Shown piece by piece: positions 51,584-62,221 of a DNA stretch of 64,000 nt. The DNA comes from Affinibrenneria salicis (GTDB lineage: Bacteria; Pseudomonadota; Gammaproteobacteria; Enterobacterales; Enterobacteriaceae). Below the pieces are notes generated by a model. It saw nothing but the letters and a program-made list of their open reading frames with translations. It ran no database searches and was not told where the DNA came from. Every line of letters begins with the position of its first letter. Position 1 is the first letter of the stretch. A program made the position numbers and the translations under genes. Where the stretch lies: positions 806,001 through 870,000 of the forward strand of contig NZ_VYKJ01000001.1 of assembly GCF_008710095.1 (NCBI RefSeq), written 5' to 3'.

Positions 51584-52735
51584 ATGTTTGAACCAATGGA
51601 GTTAACCAACGACGCGGTGATTAAAGTCATCGGCGTCGGTGGGGGCGGCGGCAACGCCGTCGAACACATGGTGCGTGAACGCATCGAAGGGGTGGAGTTC
51701 TTCGCGGTGAATACCGACGCGCAGGCTCTGCGTAAAACAGCGGTGGGCCAGACCATCCAGATCGGTAACGGCATTACCAAAGGTCTGGGCGCCGGCGCTA
51801 ATCCGGAAGTCGGCCGTACCTCCGCCGAAGAAGACCGCGACGCGCTGCGCGCGGCGCTCGAAGGGGCGGACATGGTGTTCATCGCCGCAGGTATGGGCGG
51901 CGGCACCGGCACCGGCGCCGCGCCGGTGGTTGCCGAAGTGGCTAAGGATCTCGGCATCCTGACGGTGGCCGTGGTCACCAAGCCGTTTAATTTTGAAGGC
52001 AAGAAGCGTATGGCCTTTGCTGAGCAGGGTATCGCCGAGCTGTCCAAACACGTGGATTCGCTGATCACTATCCCGAACGACAAGCTGCTCAAGGTACTGG
52101 GTCGCGGTATCTCCCTGCTGGATGCGTTCGGCGCCGCCAACGACGTGCTGAAAGGCGCGGTGCAGGGGATTGCCGAGCTGATCACCCGTCCGGGTCTGAT
52201 GAACGTCGACTTCGCCGACGTGCGCACCGTGATGTCCGAAATGGGTTACGCCATGATGGGTTCAGGCGTGGCGCGCGGTGAAGATCGTGCTGAAGAAGCG
52301 GCGGAAATGGCCATTTCCAGCCCGCTGCTGGAAGATATCGATCTGTCCGGCGCGCGTGGGGTTCTGGTCAACATTACGGCGGGCTTCGACCTGCGTCTGG
52401 ACGAGTTTGAAACCGTGGGTAACACCATTCGCGCGTTTGCTTCCGATAACGCGACCGTGGTGATCGGTACCTCTCTCGATCCGGAGATGAACGATGAACT
52501 GCGCGTTACCGTGGTGGCGACCGGCATCGGCATGGACAAACGTCCTGAGATTACGCTGGTGACCAATAAGTCCTCCAGCCAGCCGGTAATGGATCATCGT
52601 TATCAGCAGCACGGGATGTCTCCTCTGCAGCAGGAAAAACCGGCGGCGAAGGTGGTTAATGACCAGGGCACTCAGTCAAATAAAGAGCCTGACTACCTGG
52701 ATATCCCGGCGTTTCTGCGTAAGCAGGCGGATTAA
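51584..52735 (+). CDS. ftsZ: tubulin-like cell division GTPase
   Basis: 383 residues, as in E. coli. The GTP-binding tubulin signature GGGTGTG is at residues 105-111, the synergy loop is in NVDFADVRTVM, and the conserved C-terminal peptide DYLDIPAFLRKQAD binds FtsA, ZipA and others. It polymerises into the Z ring at midcell. It lies 72 nt after ftsA, with AGAGAGAAAC-like purines before the ATG. Confidence 0.96.
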   Translation: MFEPMELTNDAVIKVIGVGGGGGNAVEHMVRERIEGVEFFAVNTDAQALRKTAVGQTIQIGNGITKGLGAGANPEVGRTSAEEDRDALRAALEGADMVFIAAGMGGGTGTGAAPVVAEVAKDLGILTVAVVTKPFNFEGKKRMAFAEQGIAELSKHVDSLITIPNDKLLKVLGRGISLLDAFGAANDVLKGAVQGIAELITRPGLMNVDFADVRTVMSEMGYAMMGSGVARGEDRAEEAAEMAISSPLLEDIDLSGARGVLVNITAGFDLRLDEFETVGNTIRAFASDNATVVIGTSLDPEMNDELRVTVVATGIGMDKRPEITLVTNKSSSQPVMDHRYQQHGMSPLQQEKPAAKVVNDQGTQSNKEPDYLDIPAFLRKQAD

Positions 52736-52798
52736 CGCTCCGTATAACGTTGGAATCTCCGCTCTTTGTGCTAAACTGTCCTGCCAGCTTTAGGGTAG

Positions 52799-53761
<963 letters not shown>

Positions 53762-53774
53762 TACAGTTACGCTT

Positions 53775-54302
53775 TTAGTCACTATCACGACTGGTTTTAC
53801 TGGTACTCTCTCCGGCCAGTGAAGCCAGTCGTTCTAATATTTTCCGTAATTTCTCCGGGCTGTGACCCGCTAAATCCCTCAACGTTTGTGCGCTTTGCGT
53901 ACTAAGCTGACGTCGCGGCGCCTGCTGAACCGCAGGTTGAGCGCTATTGCCGTTATTTTGCACGATTTCATGGCCTTTTGCGGCCAGCGCTGGATTAATC
54001 CTGATGTCGATCGAAGCCAATGATGGTAATATTTGTGCGCGTAATGCTGAGAGAAGCGTCGGTTGCTCATAACGCAGCCGCATCAGCCAGTTAGCGCTGG
54101 CCGCCTCCAGCACCAGCAGGCCCTGTCTGTAGTTGGCGACACGGCACCAGGGGTGAAGCTGTGCGGGTAACAGTCCGCGCACCGCCCGATTGAGTTTCAG
54201 CAGCGCCAGCGCGCGTTGTTGTATGTCGCGCAACGGGCCATTACCAGCGTCCGATGCGCTATCAAACAGGAATTCCAGTGATTGTGGGCGGCTATCACGC
54301 AT
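53775..54302 (-). CDS. dciA: DUF721/DciA-family protein
   Basis: 175 residues. The N-terminal ~100 residues match the DUF721 fold: LRDIQQRALALLKLNRAVRG, LHPWCRVANYRQGLLVLE, then SANWLMRLRYEQPTLLSAL. The C-terminal part is Gln-rich and ends in a helix (SPEKLRKILERLASLAG). DciA proteins load or assist the replicative helicase DnaB in bacteria that lack DnaC. The gene is divergent from secM (25 nt) and converges with lpxC. In E. coli this position is empty. Whether it still works in replication here cannot be told. Confidence 0.8.
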   Translation of the reverse strand: MRDSRPQSLEFLFDSASDAGNGPLRDIQQRALALLKLNRAVRGLLPAQLHPWCRVANYRQGLLVLEAASANWLMRLRYEQPTLLSALRAQILPSLASIDIRINPALAAKGHEIVQNNGNSAQPAVQQAPRRQLSTQSAQTLRDLAGHSPEKLRKILERLASLAGESTSKTSRDSD

Positions 54303-54326
54303 ATCAGGCTCCGGCGGACTAAATAA

Positions 54327-54833
54327 GTGATTGGTATTCTAAATCGTTGGCGACAATTTGGCAGACGTTATTTCTGGCCGCATCTCCTGTTGGGGATGGT
54401 CGCGGCGAGCCTTGGCCTGCCCGCTTGCCTGACCGATTCCCAGAATCAGACTTCCCTGTCGAGTACGGTCTCCGGTCCGGCCGGCCGCCATCCGGTGAAT
54501 CTGACCGCGCTGGTGTCGCTCAAAGAGGGGCACCGGCGCGCTTTCAGCGTCGACTACTGGCATCAGCACGCGATCCGCACGGTGATCCGTCATCTGTCCT
54601 TCGCGCTGTCCACGCCGCAAACGGCGAGTGCGCCGGCGGCGGCAACGCAACTGGCGGCCGATCATCATCTGGTGCTGTTGGATACGCTCAATGCGTTGCT
54701 GACCCATGAATCCAAACCGCCGGCGATTATCCGCCGGACGGAACGTGCCGTTCCTCCCGCCTTTCTTTCCCATCATACCGGGCTTTGGCTGGCTCAGATA
54801 CAGGGTATTCGCGCAGGGCCGCATACGGCCTGA
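54327..54833 (+). CDS. secM: secretion monitor, SecA translational regulator
   Basis: 168 residues from GTG 54327. The N-terminus [20 protein letters not shown] and the signal region [14 protein letters not shown] closely match E. coli SecM, and [20 protein letters not shown] is conserved in the middle. The arrest site is [12 protein letters not shown] near the C-terminus: Trp, Gln and GIRAGP are kept, Ile156 is Leu, and the Phe five residues before Trp is His (a Phe lies eight before). Stalling exposes the secA ribosome site when secretion is slow. Confidence 0.9.
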   Translation: MIGILNRWRQFGRRYFWPHLLLGMVAASLGLPACLTDSQNQTSLSSTVSGPAGRHPVNLTALVSLKEGHRRAFSVDYWHQHAIRTVIRHLSFALSTPQTASAPAAATQLAADHHLVLLDTLNALLTHESKPPAIIRRTERAVPPAFLSHHTGLWLAQIQGIRAGPHTA

Positions 54834-54909
54834 GTGAATGAATGTATAGCGCGCAGCCATCGGCTGCCGTAACCGAATGTCGGGATATCCCTGTTTTATG
54901 GTGCCGTAA

Positions 54910-54926
54910 GCCACCTGCGCGGTGGC
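54910..54926 (+). promoter_or_regulatory. hairpin in the secM-secA intergenic region
   Basis: GCCACC (54910-54915) and GGTGGC (54921-54926) form a six-bp stem around TGCGC, about 10 nt before the GAGA that serves as the secA ribosome site. Such a structure fits the secM-controlled unmasking of secA translation. Confidence 0.5.
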
Positions 54927-54948
54927 GTCGTTGAGATAAAAAATTATT

Positions 54949-57651
54949 ATGTTAATTAAAATGTTAACCAAGGTTTTTGGCAGCCGTAACGATCGCACTC
55001 TGCGTCGTATGCGTAAAATCGTTGAGGTGATCAATCGTCTGGAACCGGAAATGGAGCCGTTGTCCGATGAGCAACTGAAGGCCAAAACCGGCGAATTCCG
55101 TGCCCGTCTGGCAAAGGGAGAAACGCTGGAGGCGCTGTTGCCTGAAGCCTTCGCCGTGGTGCGCGAATCCAGTAAGCGCGTATTCGGCATGCGTCACTTT
55201 GACGTACAGCTGATTGGCGGCATGGTGCTGAACGAACGCTGCATCGCGGAAATGCGTACCGGTGAAGGTAAAACCCTGACCGCGACGCTGCCTGCCTACC
55301 TGAACGCGCTGACCGGACGCGGCGTTCATGTGGTGACAGTCAACGACTATCTGGCGCAGCGCGATGCGGAAAACAACCGTCCGCTGTTTGAATTCCTCGG
55401 CCTGACGGTTGGGATCAACCTGCCGGGCATGCCTGCCGTCGCGAAGCGCGAAGCCTACGCCGCGGATATTACCTACGGCACCAATAATGAATACGGCTTC
55501 GACTACCTGCGCGATAACATGGCGTTTAGCCCGGAAGAGCGCGTACAGCGTAAGCTCTACTACGCGCTGGTGGATGAAGTCGACTCCATTCTGATCGATG
55601 AGGCCCGTACGCCGCTGATTATCTCTGGACCGGCGGAAGACAGCTCGGAAATGTATATCCGCGTCAACAAGATCATCCCTCATCTGATTCGTCAGGAAAA
55701 AGAGGATTCGGATACCTTCCAGGGCGAAGGCCATTTTTCCGTGGACGAGAAGTCGCGCCAGGTTAACCTGACCGAACGCGGTCTGGTGCTGGTGGAGGAG
55801 CTGCTGGTTAAAGAAGGCATTATGGCCGAGGGCGAGTCGCTCTATTCGCCGGCCAACATTATGCTGATGCACCACGTGACGGCGGCGCTGCGCGCGCATG
55901 TTCTGTTCGCGCGCGATGTGGATTACATCGTGAAAGACGGCGAAGTGATTATCGTCGATGAACATACCGGCCGCACCATGCAGGGCCGGCGCTGGTCCGA
56001 CGGCCTGCATCAGGCGGTGGAAGCGAAAGAAGGGGTGCCAATCCAGAACGAAAACCAGACGCTGGCCTCCATTACCTTCCAGAACTACTTCCGTCTGTAT
56101 GAAAAACTGGCCGGCATGACCGGTACGGCGGATACCGAAGCGTTTGAGTTCAGCTCGATCTATAAGCTGGACACCATCGTGGTGCCGACCAACCGTCCGA
56201 TGATCCGTAAAGATTTACCTGACCTGGTCTACATGTCCGAACAGGAAAAAATCGATGCCATTATCGAAGATATCAGAGAGCGTTCCGCGAGCGGGCAGCC
56301 GATTCTGGTCGGGACCATCTCCATCGAGAAATCGGAAGTGGTGTCTGAAGCGCTGACCCGGGCCGGGATTAAACACAATGTGCTGAACGCGAAATTTCAC
56401 GCCATGGAAGCCGATATCGTCGCGCAGGCCGGCCAGGCGGGTGCGGTGACCATCGCCACCAACATGGCCGGTCGCGGTACCGATATCGTGCTGGGGGGCA
56501 GTTGGCAGGCGGAAATCGCGCATCTGGAAAACCCGGATGAGGCGCAGATCGCCGCCATCAAAGAGGCCTGGCAGCAGCGTCATGACGCGGTTCTGGCGGC
56601 CGGCGGCCTGCATATCATCGGTACCGAGCGCCATGAATCGCGCCGTATCGATAACCAGCTGCGCGGCCGTTCCGGGCGTCAGGGCGATGCCGGTTCTTCA
56701 CGTTTCTATCTGTCGATGGAAGATGCGCTGATGCGTATTTTTGCCTCCGATCGTGTGTCGAATATGATGCGTAAGCTGGGGATGAAACCAGGCGAAGCCA
56801 TTGAGCACCCGTGGGTGACCCGGGCGATCGCCAACGCGCAGCGTAAGGTTGAAAGCCGTAACTTCGATATCCGTAAACAGCTGCTGGAATATGATGACGT
56901 AGCGAACGATCAGCGCCGCGCCATCTATACACAGCGTAATGAGCTGCTGGATGTTTCCGATATCAGCGAAACCATTAACAGCATCCGTCAGGACGTGTTC
57001 AAAACCGCTATTGATAGCTACATTCCGCCGCAGTCGCTGGAGGAAATGTGGGATATCGAAGGGTTGCAGCAGCGGCTGAAAAACGACTTCGATCTTGAAT
57101 TGCCGATTGCCGAATGGCTGGATAAAGAGCCGGAACTGCATGAAGAAACGCTGCGTGAGCGCATTTTCGAGCAGGCGCTTGACGTTTATAAGCGCAAGGA
57201 AGAGGTGGTGGGCAGCGACGTTCTGCGTAATTTTGAAAAAGGCGTGATGCTGCAAACGCTGGATTCTTTGTGGAAAGAGCATTTGGCCGCCATGGACTAT
57301 CTGCGTCAGGGCATCCATTTGCGCGGTTATGCGCAGAAGGATCCGAAGCAGGAATATAAGCGTGAGTCGTTCTCGATGTTCGCCGCCATGCTGGAGTCGC
57401 TGAAATATGAAGTGATCAGTACGCTGAGCAAAGTTCAGGTGCGCATGCCGGAAGAGATCGAAGCGCTCGAACAGCAACGCAGGGAAGAGGCGGAGCGTCT
57501 GGCGCGCCAGCAGCAGCTAAGCCATCAGGAAGAGAGCGGGCTGGATGACGGCGGCCCGGCGCAGGCCGAACGTAAAGTCGGGCGTAACGATCCCTGCCCG
57601 TGCGGTTCGGGCAAGAAATATAAACATTGTCACGGACGTCTGCAGAAGTAA
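54949..57651 (+). CDS. secA: preprotein translocase ATPase
   Basis: 900 residues, the usual length. Walker A is MRTGEGKT (102-109), the DEVD box is in [18 protein letters not shown], the second nucleotide domain contains [14 protein letters not shown] and [14 protein letters not shown], and the C-terminus is the SecB- and zinc-binding [14 protein letters not shown]. It drives unfolded preproteins through SecYEG. Expression is tuned by the upstream secM. Confidence 0.96.
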   Translation: MLIKMLTKVFGSRNDRTLRRMRKIVEVINRLEPEMEPLSDEQLKAKTGEFRARLAKGETLEALLPEAFAVVRESSKRVFGMRHFDVQLIGGMVLNERCIAEMRTGEGKTLTATLPAYLNALTGRGVHVVTVNDYLAQRDAENNRPLFEFLGLTVGINLPGMPAVAKREAYAADITYGTNNEYGFDYLRDNMAFSPEERVQRKLYYALVDEVDSILIDEARTPLIISGPAEDSSEMYIRVNKIIPHLIRQEKEDSDTFQGEGHFSVDEKSRQVNLTERGLVLVEELLVKEGIMAEGESLYSPANIMLMHHVTAALRAHVLFARDVDYIVKDGEVIIVDEHTGRTMQGRRWSDGLHQAVEAKEGVPIQNENQTLASITFQNYFRLYEKLAGMTGTADTEAFEFSSIYKLDTIVVPTNRPMIRKDLPDLVYMSEQEKIDAIIEDIRERSASGQPILVGTISIEKSEVVSEALTRAGIKHNVLNAKFHAMEADIVAQAGQAGAVTIATNMAGRGTDIVLGGSWQAEIAHLENPDEAQIAAIKEAWQQRHDAVLAAGGLHIIGTERHESRRIDNQLRGRSGRQGDAGSSRFYLSMEDALMRIFASDRVSNMMRKLGMKPGEAIEHPWVTRAIANAQRKVESRNFDIRKQLLEYDDVANDQRRAIYTQRNELLDVSDISETINSIRQDVFKTAIDSYIPPQSLEEMWDIEGLQQRLKNDFDLELPIAEWLDKEPELHEETLRERIFEQALDVYKRKEEVVGSDVLRNFEKGVMLQTLDSLWKEHLAAMDYLRQGIHLRGYAQKDPKQEYKRESFSMFAAMLESLKYEVISTLSKVQVRMPEEIEALEQQRREEAERLARQQQLSHQEESGLDDGGPAQAERKVGRNDPCPCGSGKKYKHCHGRLQK

Positions 57652-57712
57652 TGCGGATGGAAGATGCGGAGACGGCATTGAACCGCCTCCACGATTATCA
57701 CAGGTTGGTCGC

Positions 57713-58111
57713 ATGACGCAGAAACAATTATCCGTTGCGGTAGGCATCATTCGTAATTCTGAGCAGCGTTATTTCATCACCCGGCGCCCGCAGGGCGTGC
57801 ATATGGGCGGGATGTGGGAATTTCCCGGCGGCAAGGTAGAGGAAGGCGAAACGCCGGAACAGGGTTTAATCCGCGAACTGCAGGAAGAAACCGGCATTAC
57901 CGCGCTGCAGCCGCATTTTCTCGAGAGTAAACAGGTGGACGTTCCCGGCCGCCTTATCACGCTGCATTTCTTTCTGGTTGAACGGTGGCAGGGTGAACCC
58001 TGGGGTAGAGAAGGGCAGCCGATGCGCTGGCTGCCGGTTGATGAACTGCAGGAGGATGAATTCCCGCCGGCCAATGCGGATATTATCCGCAGGCTTAAAT
58101 CTTCTCGCTAA
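57713..58111 (+). CDS. mutT: 8-oxo-dGTP diphosphatase
   Basis: 132 residues from ATG 57713; an upstream in-frame reading overlaps secA and is rejected. The Nudix box GX5EX7REUXEEXGU is complete at residues 40-62 (REL, then EETGI). GMWEFPGGK is the family lead-in. It removes oxidised guanine nucleotides and prevents A:T to C:G mutations. It follows secA by 61 nt and converges with yacG through a shared hairpin terminator. Confidence 0.93.
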   Translation: MTQKQLSVAVGIIRNSEQRYFITRRPQGVHMGGMWEFPGGKVEEGETPEQGLIRELQEETGITALQPHFLESKQVDVPGRLITLHFFLVERWQGEPWGREGQPMRWLPVDELQEDEFPPANADIIRRLKSSR

Positions 58112-58118
58112 TCTGATT

Positions 58119-58157
58119 CGTTTTCTGGCAAAAAAGTAAGTCCTTTGCCAGAAAACG
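58119..58157. terminator. bidirectional terminator between mutT and yacG
   Basis: CGTTTTCTGGCAAA (58119-58132) and TTTGCCAGAAAACG (58144-58157) form a perfect 14-bp stem with an 11-nt loop, placed a few bases after both convergent stops. The A- and T-rich stem ends supply the U-tract for either direction. Confidence 0.85.
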
Positions 58158-58161
58158 ATGA

Positions 58162-58356
58162 TTACCGATCTTCGCTCCATTCTTCTGAATCGGAAATCTC
58201 TTCCTTACTGGGAATGCGTTTCTCCTCATCGGCCCATTCGCCCAAATCGATCAACTGACAGCGTTTGCTGCAGAACGGGCGCCACGGGCTTTGTTCCCCC
58301 CAGACCACGGGTTTGTGGCAGGTCGGGCATTTAACGATGGTAGTTTCATTGTTCAT
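58162..58356 (-). CDS. yacG: DNA gyrase inhibitor, zinc-finger protein
   Basis: 64 residues. A CPTC (Cys10, Cys13) and CSKRC (Cys29, Cys33) pair form the four-cysteine zinc site, followed by [16 protein letters not shown] and an acidic tail. YacG binds GyrB and inhibits gyrase. It ends the coaE-zapD-yacG operon. Confidence 0.93.
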   Translation of the reverse strand: MNNETTIVKCPTCHKPVVWGEQSPWRPFCSKRCQLIDLGEWADEEKRIPSKEEISDSEEWSEDR

Positions 58357-58377
58357 TACGGGCTCCGGGCTTACAGA

Positions 58378-59130
58378 CTAACAACAGGCTAAATCAAACG
58401 TCAGACGAGCAGGGATCTGCCCGTTTTCCGCATCCAGCGACAGGAAGCGAATCGCATAACGCGTTTTGTGCCCCGATATCTGCGGATACAGCTGCTGATC
58501 TGACGTGATGCGCAGGCGCAACAGGTCGGCATCGGCCGCGTTGTCCTGGAAAAAACCATTCAGGCTGGTTTGCGGATGAAAAGTGCCTGAATGGCGAATT
58601 AAATCTAACGACATATCCAGCGCCTGCTGCAGCGGCGTCAGGGTGCTCAGCCAGTCGGCCACTACCCCTTCCTTCACCGCCTTCGGCTGATGCAGCCAGA
58701 TATGCAGCGTGGGCAGATCGAAACTGCAGCAGCCGCCGGGAATGCTCAGCCGCTGACGCACCATGGCGATCAGTCGGTCGTCGCGCAGCATCTGCCCCAT
58801 GCGAGGCGCCGACATTAACGCCGCGGCGCGCTCTTTTAACTGCTGGCGCAGCATATGGATACGATCCCGGTCGACGCCGGGCACATCGGCCCACTGCAGC
58901 AGCTTCTGCTGCTGGCGTTCCAGCTCTTTCAGCAGTTCGGTGCGCACGTCGCCGCGGTCCAGCACGTCCAGCAAATCGGCTACCGCGCGGAAGAAGGTCA
59001 GCGCGTTGCCGATGTCGCTGAGCGAACGGTTGTGATGCAGCTGCTGCAATAAAAATTCAATCCGTAGCCAGGTACGGGTCTTCTCATTCAGAGGATGTTC
59101 GAATAATACGCTTGAGGTAACGTCACTCAT
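58378..59130 (-). CDS. zapD: cell division protein ZapD (Z-ring cross-linker)
   Basis: 250 residues, similar to E. coli ZapD (247). It opens [20 protein letters not shown], the family hallmark, and has a helical N-terminal domain and a beta-rich C-terminal domain ([17 protein letters not shown]). It bundles FtsZ filaments by binding their C-terminal peptide. It lies 14 nt after coaE. Confidence 0.93.
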   Translation of the reverse strand: MSDVTSSVLFEHPLNEKTRTWLRIEFLLQQLHHNRSLSDIGNALTFFRAVADLLDVLDRGDVRTELLKELERQQQKLLQWADVPGVDRDRIHMLRQQLKERAAALMSAPRMGQMLRDDRLIAMVRQRLSIPGGCCSFDLPTLHIWLHQPKAVKEGVVADWLSTLTPLQQALDMSLDLIRHSGTFHPQTSLNGFFQDNAADADLLRLRITSDQQLYPQISGHKTRYAIRFLSLDAENGQIPARLTFDLACC

Positions 59131-59144
59131 GATGGTTAATCCTG

Positions 59145-59750
59145 TCAGGTTGCGGATGCTGCCAGTTGAAGATAGCGATGATGCAAAGCAGCAACGCGGG
59201 GTGCAATCTGTTGTGGCATACCATTGTTATCGATAATGTCGTCGGCGCAGGCCAGGCGCTGTTCGCGCGTCGCCTGCGAGGCCAGAATATTTTCCGCCTG
59301 CTGGCGGCTGATGCCGTCGCGCGCCAGCGTCCGGGTCAACTGGGTCTCCCGGCTGACGTCAACCAGCAGCACCCGATCGGCATGGCGCTGTAAATGGTTC
59401 TCCACCAGCAGGGGAACCACCCACAGGGCATACGGACTGTGCGCCGCCTCGAGCTGGCGCCGGGTTTCGGTATGAATCAGCGGATGCAACAGCGCATTCA
59501 GCCAGCGTTTATCGTCGTCGCAGCTAAAAATACGCTGACGCAACAGGGCGCGATGCAGCGAACCGTCCGGCAGCAGCATCGTCGGCCCGAATCTTTGCAC
59601 GATGGCCTGCAGCGCGTCCTGGCCTGGCGCAACGACCTGGCGCGCGATGATATCGGCATCCACCACCGTAATGCCCTGTTGCGCGAATTCATCGGCGACG
59701 GTGCTTTTGCCGCTGCCGATGCCGCCGGTTAACGCTACGGTATATGTCAT
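59145..59750 (-). CDS. coaE: dephospho-CoA kinase
   Basis: 201 residues. The P-loop GGIGSGKST is at residues 9-17, followed by [16 protein letters not shown] and the substrate motif [19 protein letters not shown] with [12 protein letters not shown]. It phosphorylates the ribose of dephospho-CoA in the last step of CoA synthesis. First gene of its operon, divergent from guaC. Confidence 0.94.
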   Translation of the reverse strand: MTYTVALTGGIGSGKSTVADEFAQQGITVVDADIIARQVVAPGQDALQAIVQRFGPTMLLPDGSLHRALLRQRIFSCDDDKRWLNALLHPLIHTETRRQLEAAHSPYALWVVPLLVENHLQRHADRVLLVDVSRETQLTRTLARDGISRQQAENILASQATREQRLACADDIIDNNGMPQQIAPRVAALHHRYLQLAASAT

Positions 59751-59922
59751 GATCGATTGCGAAACTATGCCGGTAAATTTAGTCGATTTTAACGTAAAGC
59801 CAGGAAAATTCGCAGTCTTGTCGCAGGATTATTCACGCGTATGATAACCCGGGCGTAAACATTATTCGTCACGCGGGACATTGCTGCGGCGATGGGCCGT
59901 TATTAGCCAGGAATAAAACCTT

Positions 59923-60966
59923 ATGCGTATCGAAGAAGATTTAAAGTTAGGCTTTAAAGATGTTCTGATCCGTCCTAAACGCTCGACGCTTAAAAGTCGC
60001 GCCGAGGTTGAACTGGCGCGCCAGTTCAGATTTTTGCATGCCGGCTGTGACTGGGCCGGCGTACCGGTTATCGCCGCCAATATGGATACCGTCGGCACCT
60101 TTCTGATGGCGGAAGCGCTGGCGGAGTTTGACGTGCTGACGGCGGTGCACAAGCATTATTCCGAGCAGCAATGGCAGGGGTTTATTCAGCGCGTGTCGCC
60201 TTCCGTATTGCGCCACGTAATGGTGTCCTCCGGCACCTCCGATGCGGATTTCGTCAAACTGAAACGGATTCTGTCGTTCTCCGACCAGCTGAAATTTATC
60301 TGCATCGATGTCGCAAACGGCTACTCCGAACATTTCGTTACCTTCCTGCAGAAAGCGCGCGAAGCCTTTCCCGACAAAGTGATCTGCGCCGGCAACGTGG
60401 TGACCGGCGAGATGGTGGAAGAACTGATCCTGTCCGGCGCGGATATCGTTAAGGTGGGGATCGGCCCCGGCTCGGTGTGCACCACCAGAGTTAAAACCGG
60501 CGTCGGCTATCCGCAGCTGTCTGCGGTAATCGAATGCGCCGATGCGGCTCACGGTCTGGGCGGGCAGATTGTCAGCGACGGCGGCTGCGCCGTGCCGGGC
60601 GATGTGGCTAAGGCGTTTGGCGGCGGGGCTGATTTTGTCATGCTGGGCGGTATGCTGGCCGCGCACGATGAATGCGAAGGGGCGATCGTCGAGGAGCGGG
60701 GCGAAAAATTCATGCTGTTTTACGGCATGAGCTCCAAATCCGCGATGACGCGCCATGTCGGCGGCGTGGCGGAATATCGCGCCGCTGAAGGTAAAACGGT
60801 CAAACTGCCGTTGCGCGGGCCGGTGGCAAATACCGTGCGCGATATTATGGGCGGGCTGCGCTCCGCCTGTACCTATGTCGGGGCGTCGCGGCTGAAGGAG
60901 TTGACCAAACGCACCACCTTTATTCGCGTCTCCGAACAAGAAAACCGTATTTTCGGCAGTGACTGA
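59923..60966 (+). CDS. guaC: GMP reductase
   Basis: 347 residues as in E. coli. The catalytic Cys186 lies in [17 protein letters not shown], and the IMP/GMP-binding loops include [18 protein letters not shown] and [12 protein letters not shown]. It converts GMP to IMP with NADPH, linking guanine to adenine nucleotides. The N-terminus [18 protein letters not shown] is the family start. It converges with hofC. Confidence 0.95.
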   Translation: MRIEEDLKLGFKDVLIRPKRSTLKSRAEVELARQFRFLHAGCDWAGVPVIAANMDTVGTFLMAEALAEFDVLTAVHKHYSEQQWQGFIQRVSPSVLRHVMVSSGTSDADFVKLKRILSFSDQLKFICIDVANGYSEHFVTFLQKAREAFPDKVICAGNVVTGEMVEELILSGADIVKVGIGPGSVCTTRVKTGVGYPQLSAVIECADAAHGLGGQIVSDGGCAVPGDVAKAFGGGADFVMLGGMLAAHDECEGAIVEERGEKFMLFYGMSSKSAMTRHVGGVAEYRAAEGKTVKLPLRGPVANTVRDIMGGLRSACTYVGASRLKELTKRTTFIRVSEQENRIFGSD

Positions 60967-60973
60967 ACGGCTG

Positions 60974-60991
60974 CCCGGCCTTTGGGCCGGG
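60974..60991. terminator. terminator-like hairpin between guaC and hofC
   Basis: CCCGGCC (60974-60980) and GGCCGGG (60985-60991) form a seven-bp GC stem with a TTTG loop. It sits between the two convergent stops, with only two T after it. Confidence 0.7.
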
Positions 60992-62197
60992 TTAAGCGCC
61001 GGCCAGCACGTCGCTTAGCTGGAATATCGGCAGATACATCGCCACCACCAGCGTTCCCACGATCACCCCGACGATCAGCATCAGCAGCGGTTCCAGCGTC
61101 TGGCTCAGGGTTTCCGCCAGCTGCGCCGTATTCTGTTCGTGCCAGTGGGCCAGTTGATGAAAGATCTCGTCCAGCGTACCGGATTCCTCGCCCGTGCGAA
61201 TGAGCTGCGGACAAGGGGCGGGGAACAGACGCGCATCGCTGAGCGTCTGGTGTAGCGCAACGCCCTGCTGCAGTCGGGCCTGCATTTCCAGCAGCAACTG
61301 CCGATAGAGCGGGTTGTGCAGGGTGGCGCACACTGCCTGTAACCCGGCCGGCAGCGTCAGCCCGGCGCTCTGCGTCATGGCCAGAATATGAAAGATCTGG
61401 CTTAAACAGTTACCGCGCACCAGATCGGCGAACAGCGGGCAGCGTAGCAGAGCCCGCTGTTCTCGGTGTCGCCAGGAGGGTCGCCGCTGGCGCAGCCGCC
61501 AGTAGGCGGCCAGCAGAACCAGCGGCAGCAAAACGCCCGCTCCGCCGACGCGCGTAAGCCCGTCGGCCAGCGAAAGCAACAGACGAGTCAACGCCGGCAG
61601 CGGCGTGTCGAACGAGGCGTAGAGCCGGGCGAACTGCGGTAAAACCAGCGTCAGCATCAGCAGGCTGACCAGCAGGGCGATCGTCATCACAAAGCAGGGA
61701 TAGCGCAGCGACTTTTTCACCGTACGGTTGAGCTGGTGCTGTTTCTCCTGCTGCCGGGCCAGCTTCAGGCAGCATTCGTCCAGCCTGCCGGTCAGTTCGC
61801 CGGTGGCGATAAGGGCGCGGTACACGGCGGGAAACGCCCAGGGATAGTCCGCCAGCGCGTCGGAGAGCGATTTGCCGGCGCTGACCTGCCGACCCAGCGC
61901 CTGCAGCATTGCGCGCCAGACCGGCCGTTCATGCTGCTGCGCCAGCAGGGTCAGCCCCTCCAGCAGCGGCAGGCCGGCCTGCAACAGCGTCGCCAGTTGG
62001 CGGATAAACCCGCAGCGCTGCTGGTGATGCCGGTCTTTTGCGGTCAGATAGCCGCTGCGGGTAATGCGTAGCGGCTGGTATCCCGCCTGAATCAGGCGCA
62101 GAAATACCGCGCGACGCCGCGCGTCGATATATTCTCCCTGATGGAATTCGCCCTCGCTATCGATAGCCTGCCACCGGTATAGCTGCAATAACGCCAT
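60992..62197 (-). CDS. hofC: type IV pilus assembly inner-membrane protein
   Basis: 401 residues of the GspF/PilC family. Two repeated T2SSF domains are visible, each with a cytoplasmic helical part and membrane helices: FIRQLATLLQAGLPLLEGL in the first, FHILAMTQSAGLTLPAGLQA in the second. The last helix is LLMLIVGVIVGTLVVAMYLP. It forms the platform of the pilus machine with the HofB ATPase and PpdD pilin. It follows hofB by 24 nt. Confidence 0.92.
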   Translation of the reverse strand: MALLQLYRWQAIDSEGEFHQGEYIDARRRAVFLRLIQAGYQPLRITRSGYLTAKDRHHQQRCGFIRQLATLLQAGLPLLEGLTLLAQQHERPVWRAMLQALGRQVSAGKSLSDALADYPWAFPAVYRALIATGELTGRLDECCLKLARQQEKQHQLNRTVKKSLRYPCFVMTIALLVSLLMLTLVLPQFARLYASFDTPLPALTRLLLSLADGLTRVGGAGVLLPLVLLAAYWRLRQRRPSWRHREQRALLRCPLFADLVRGNCLSQIFHILAMTQSAGLTLPAGLQAVCATLHNPLYRQLLLEMQARLQQGVALHQTLSDARLFPAPCPQLIRTGEESGTLDEIFHQLAHWHEQNTAQLAETLSQTLEPLLMLIVGVIVGTLVVAMYLPIFQLSDVLAGA

Positions 62198-62221
62198 AAA
62201 CCTGTTCCCTGAAATAGACGA

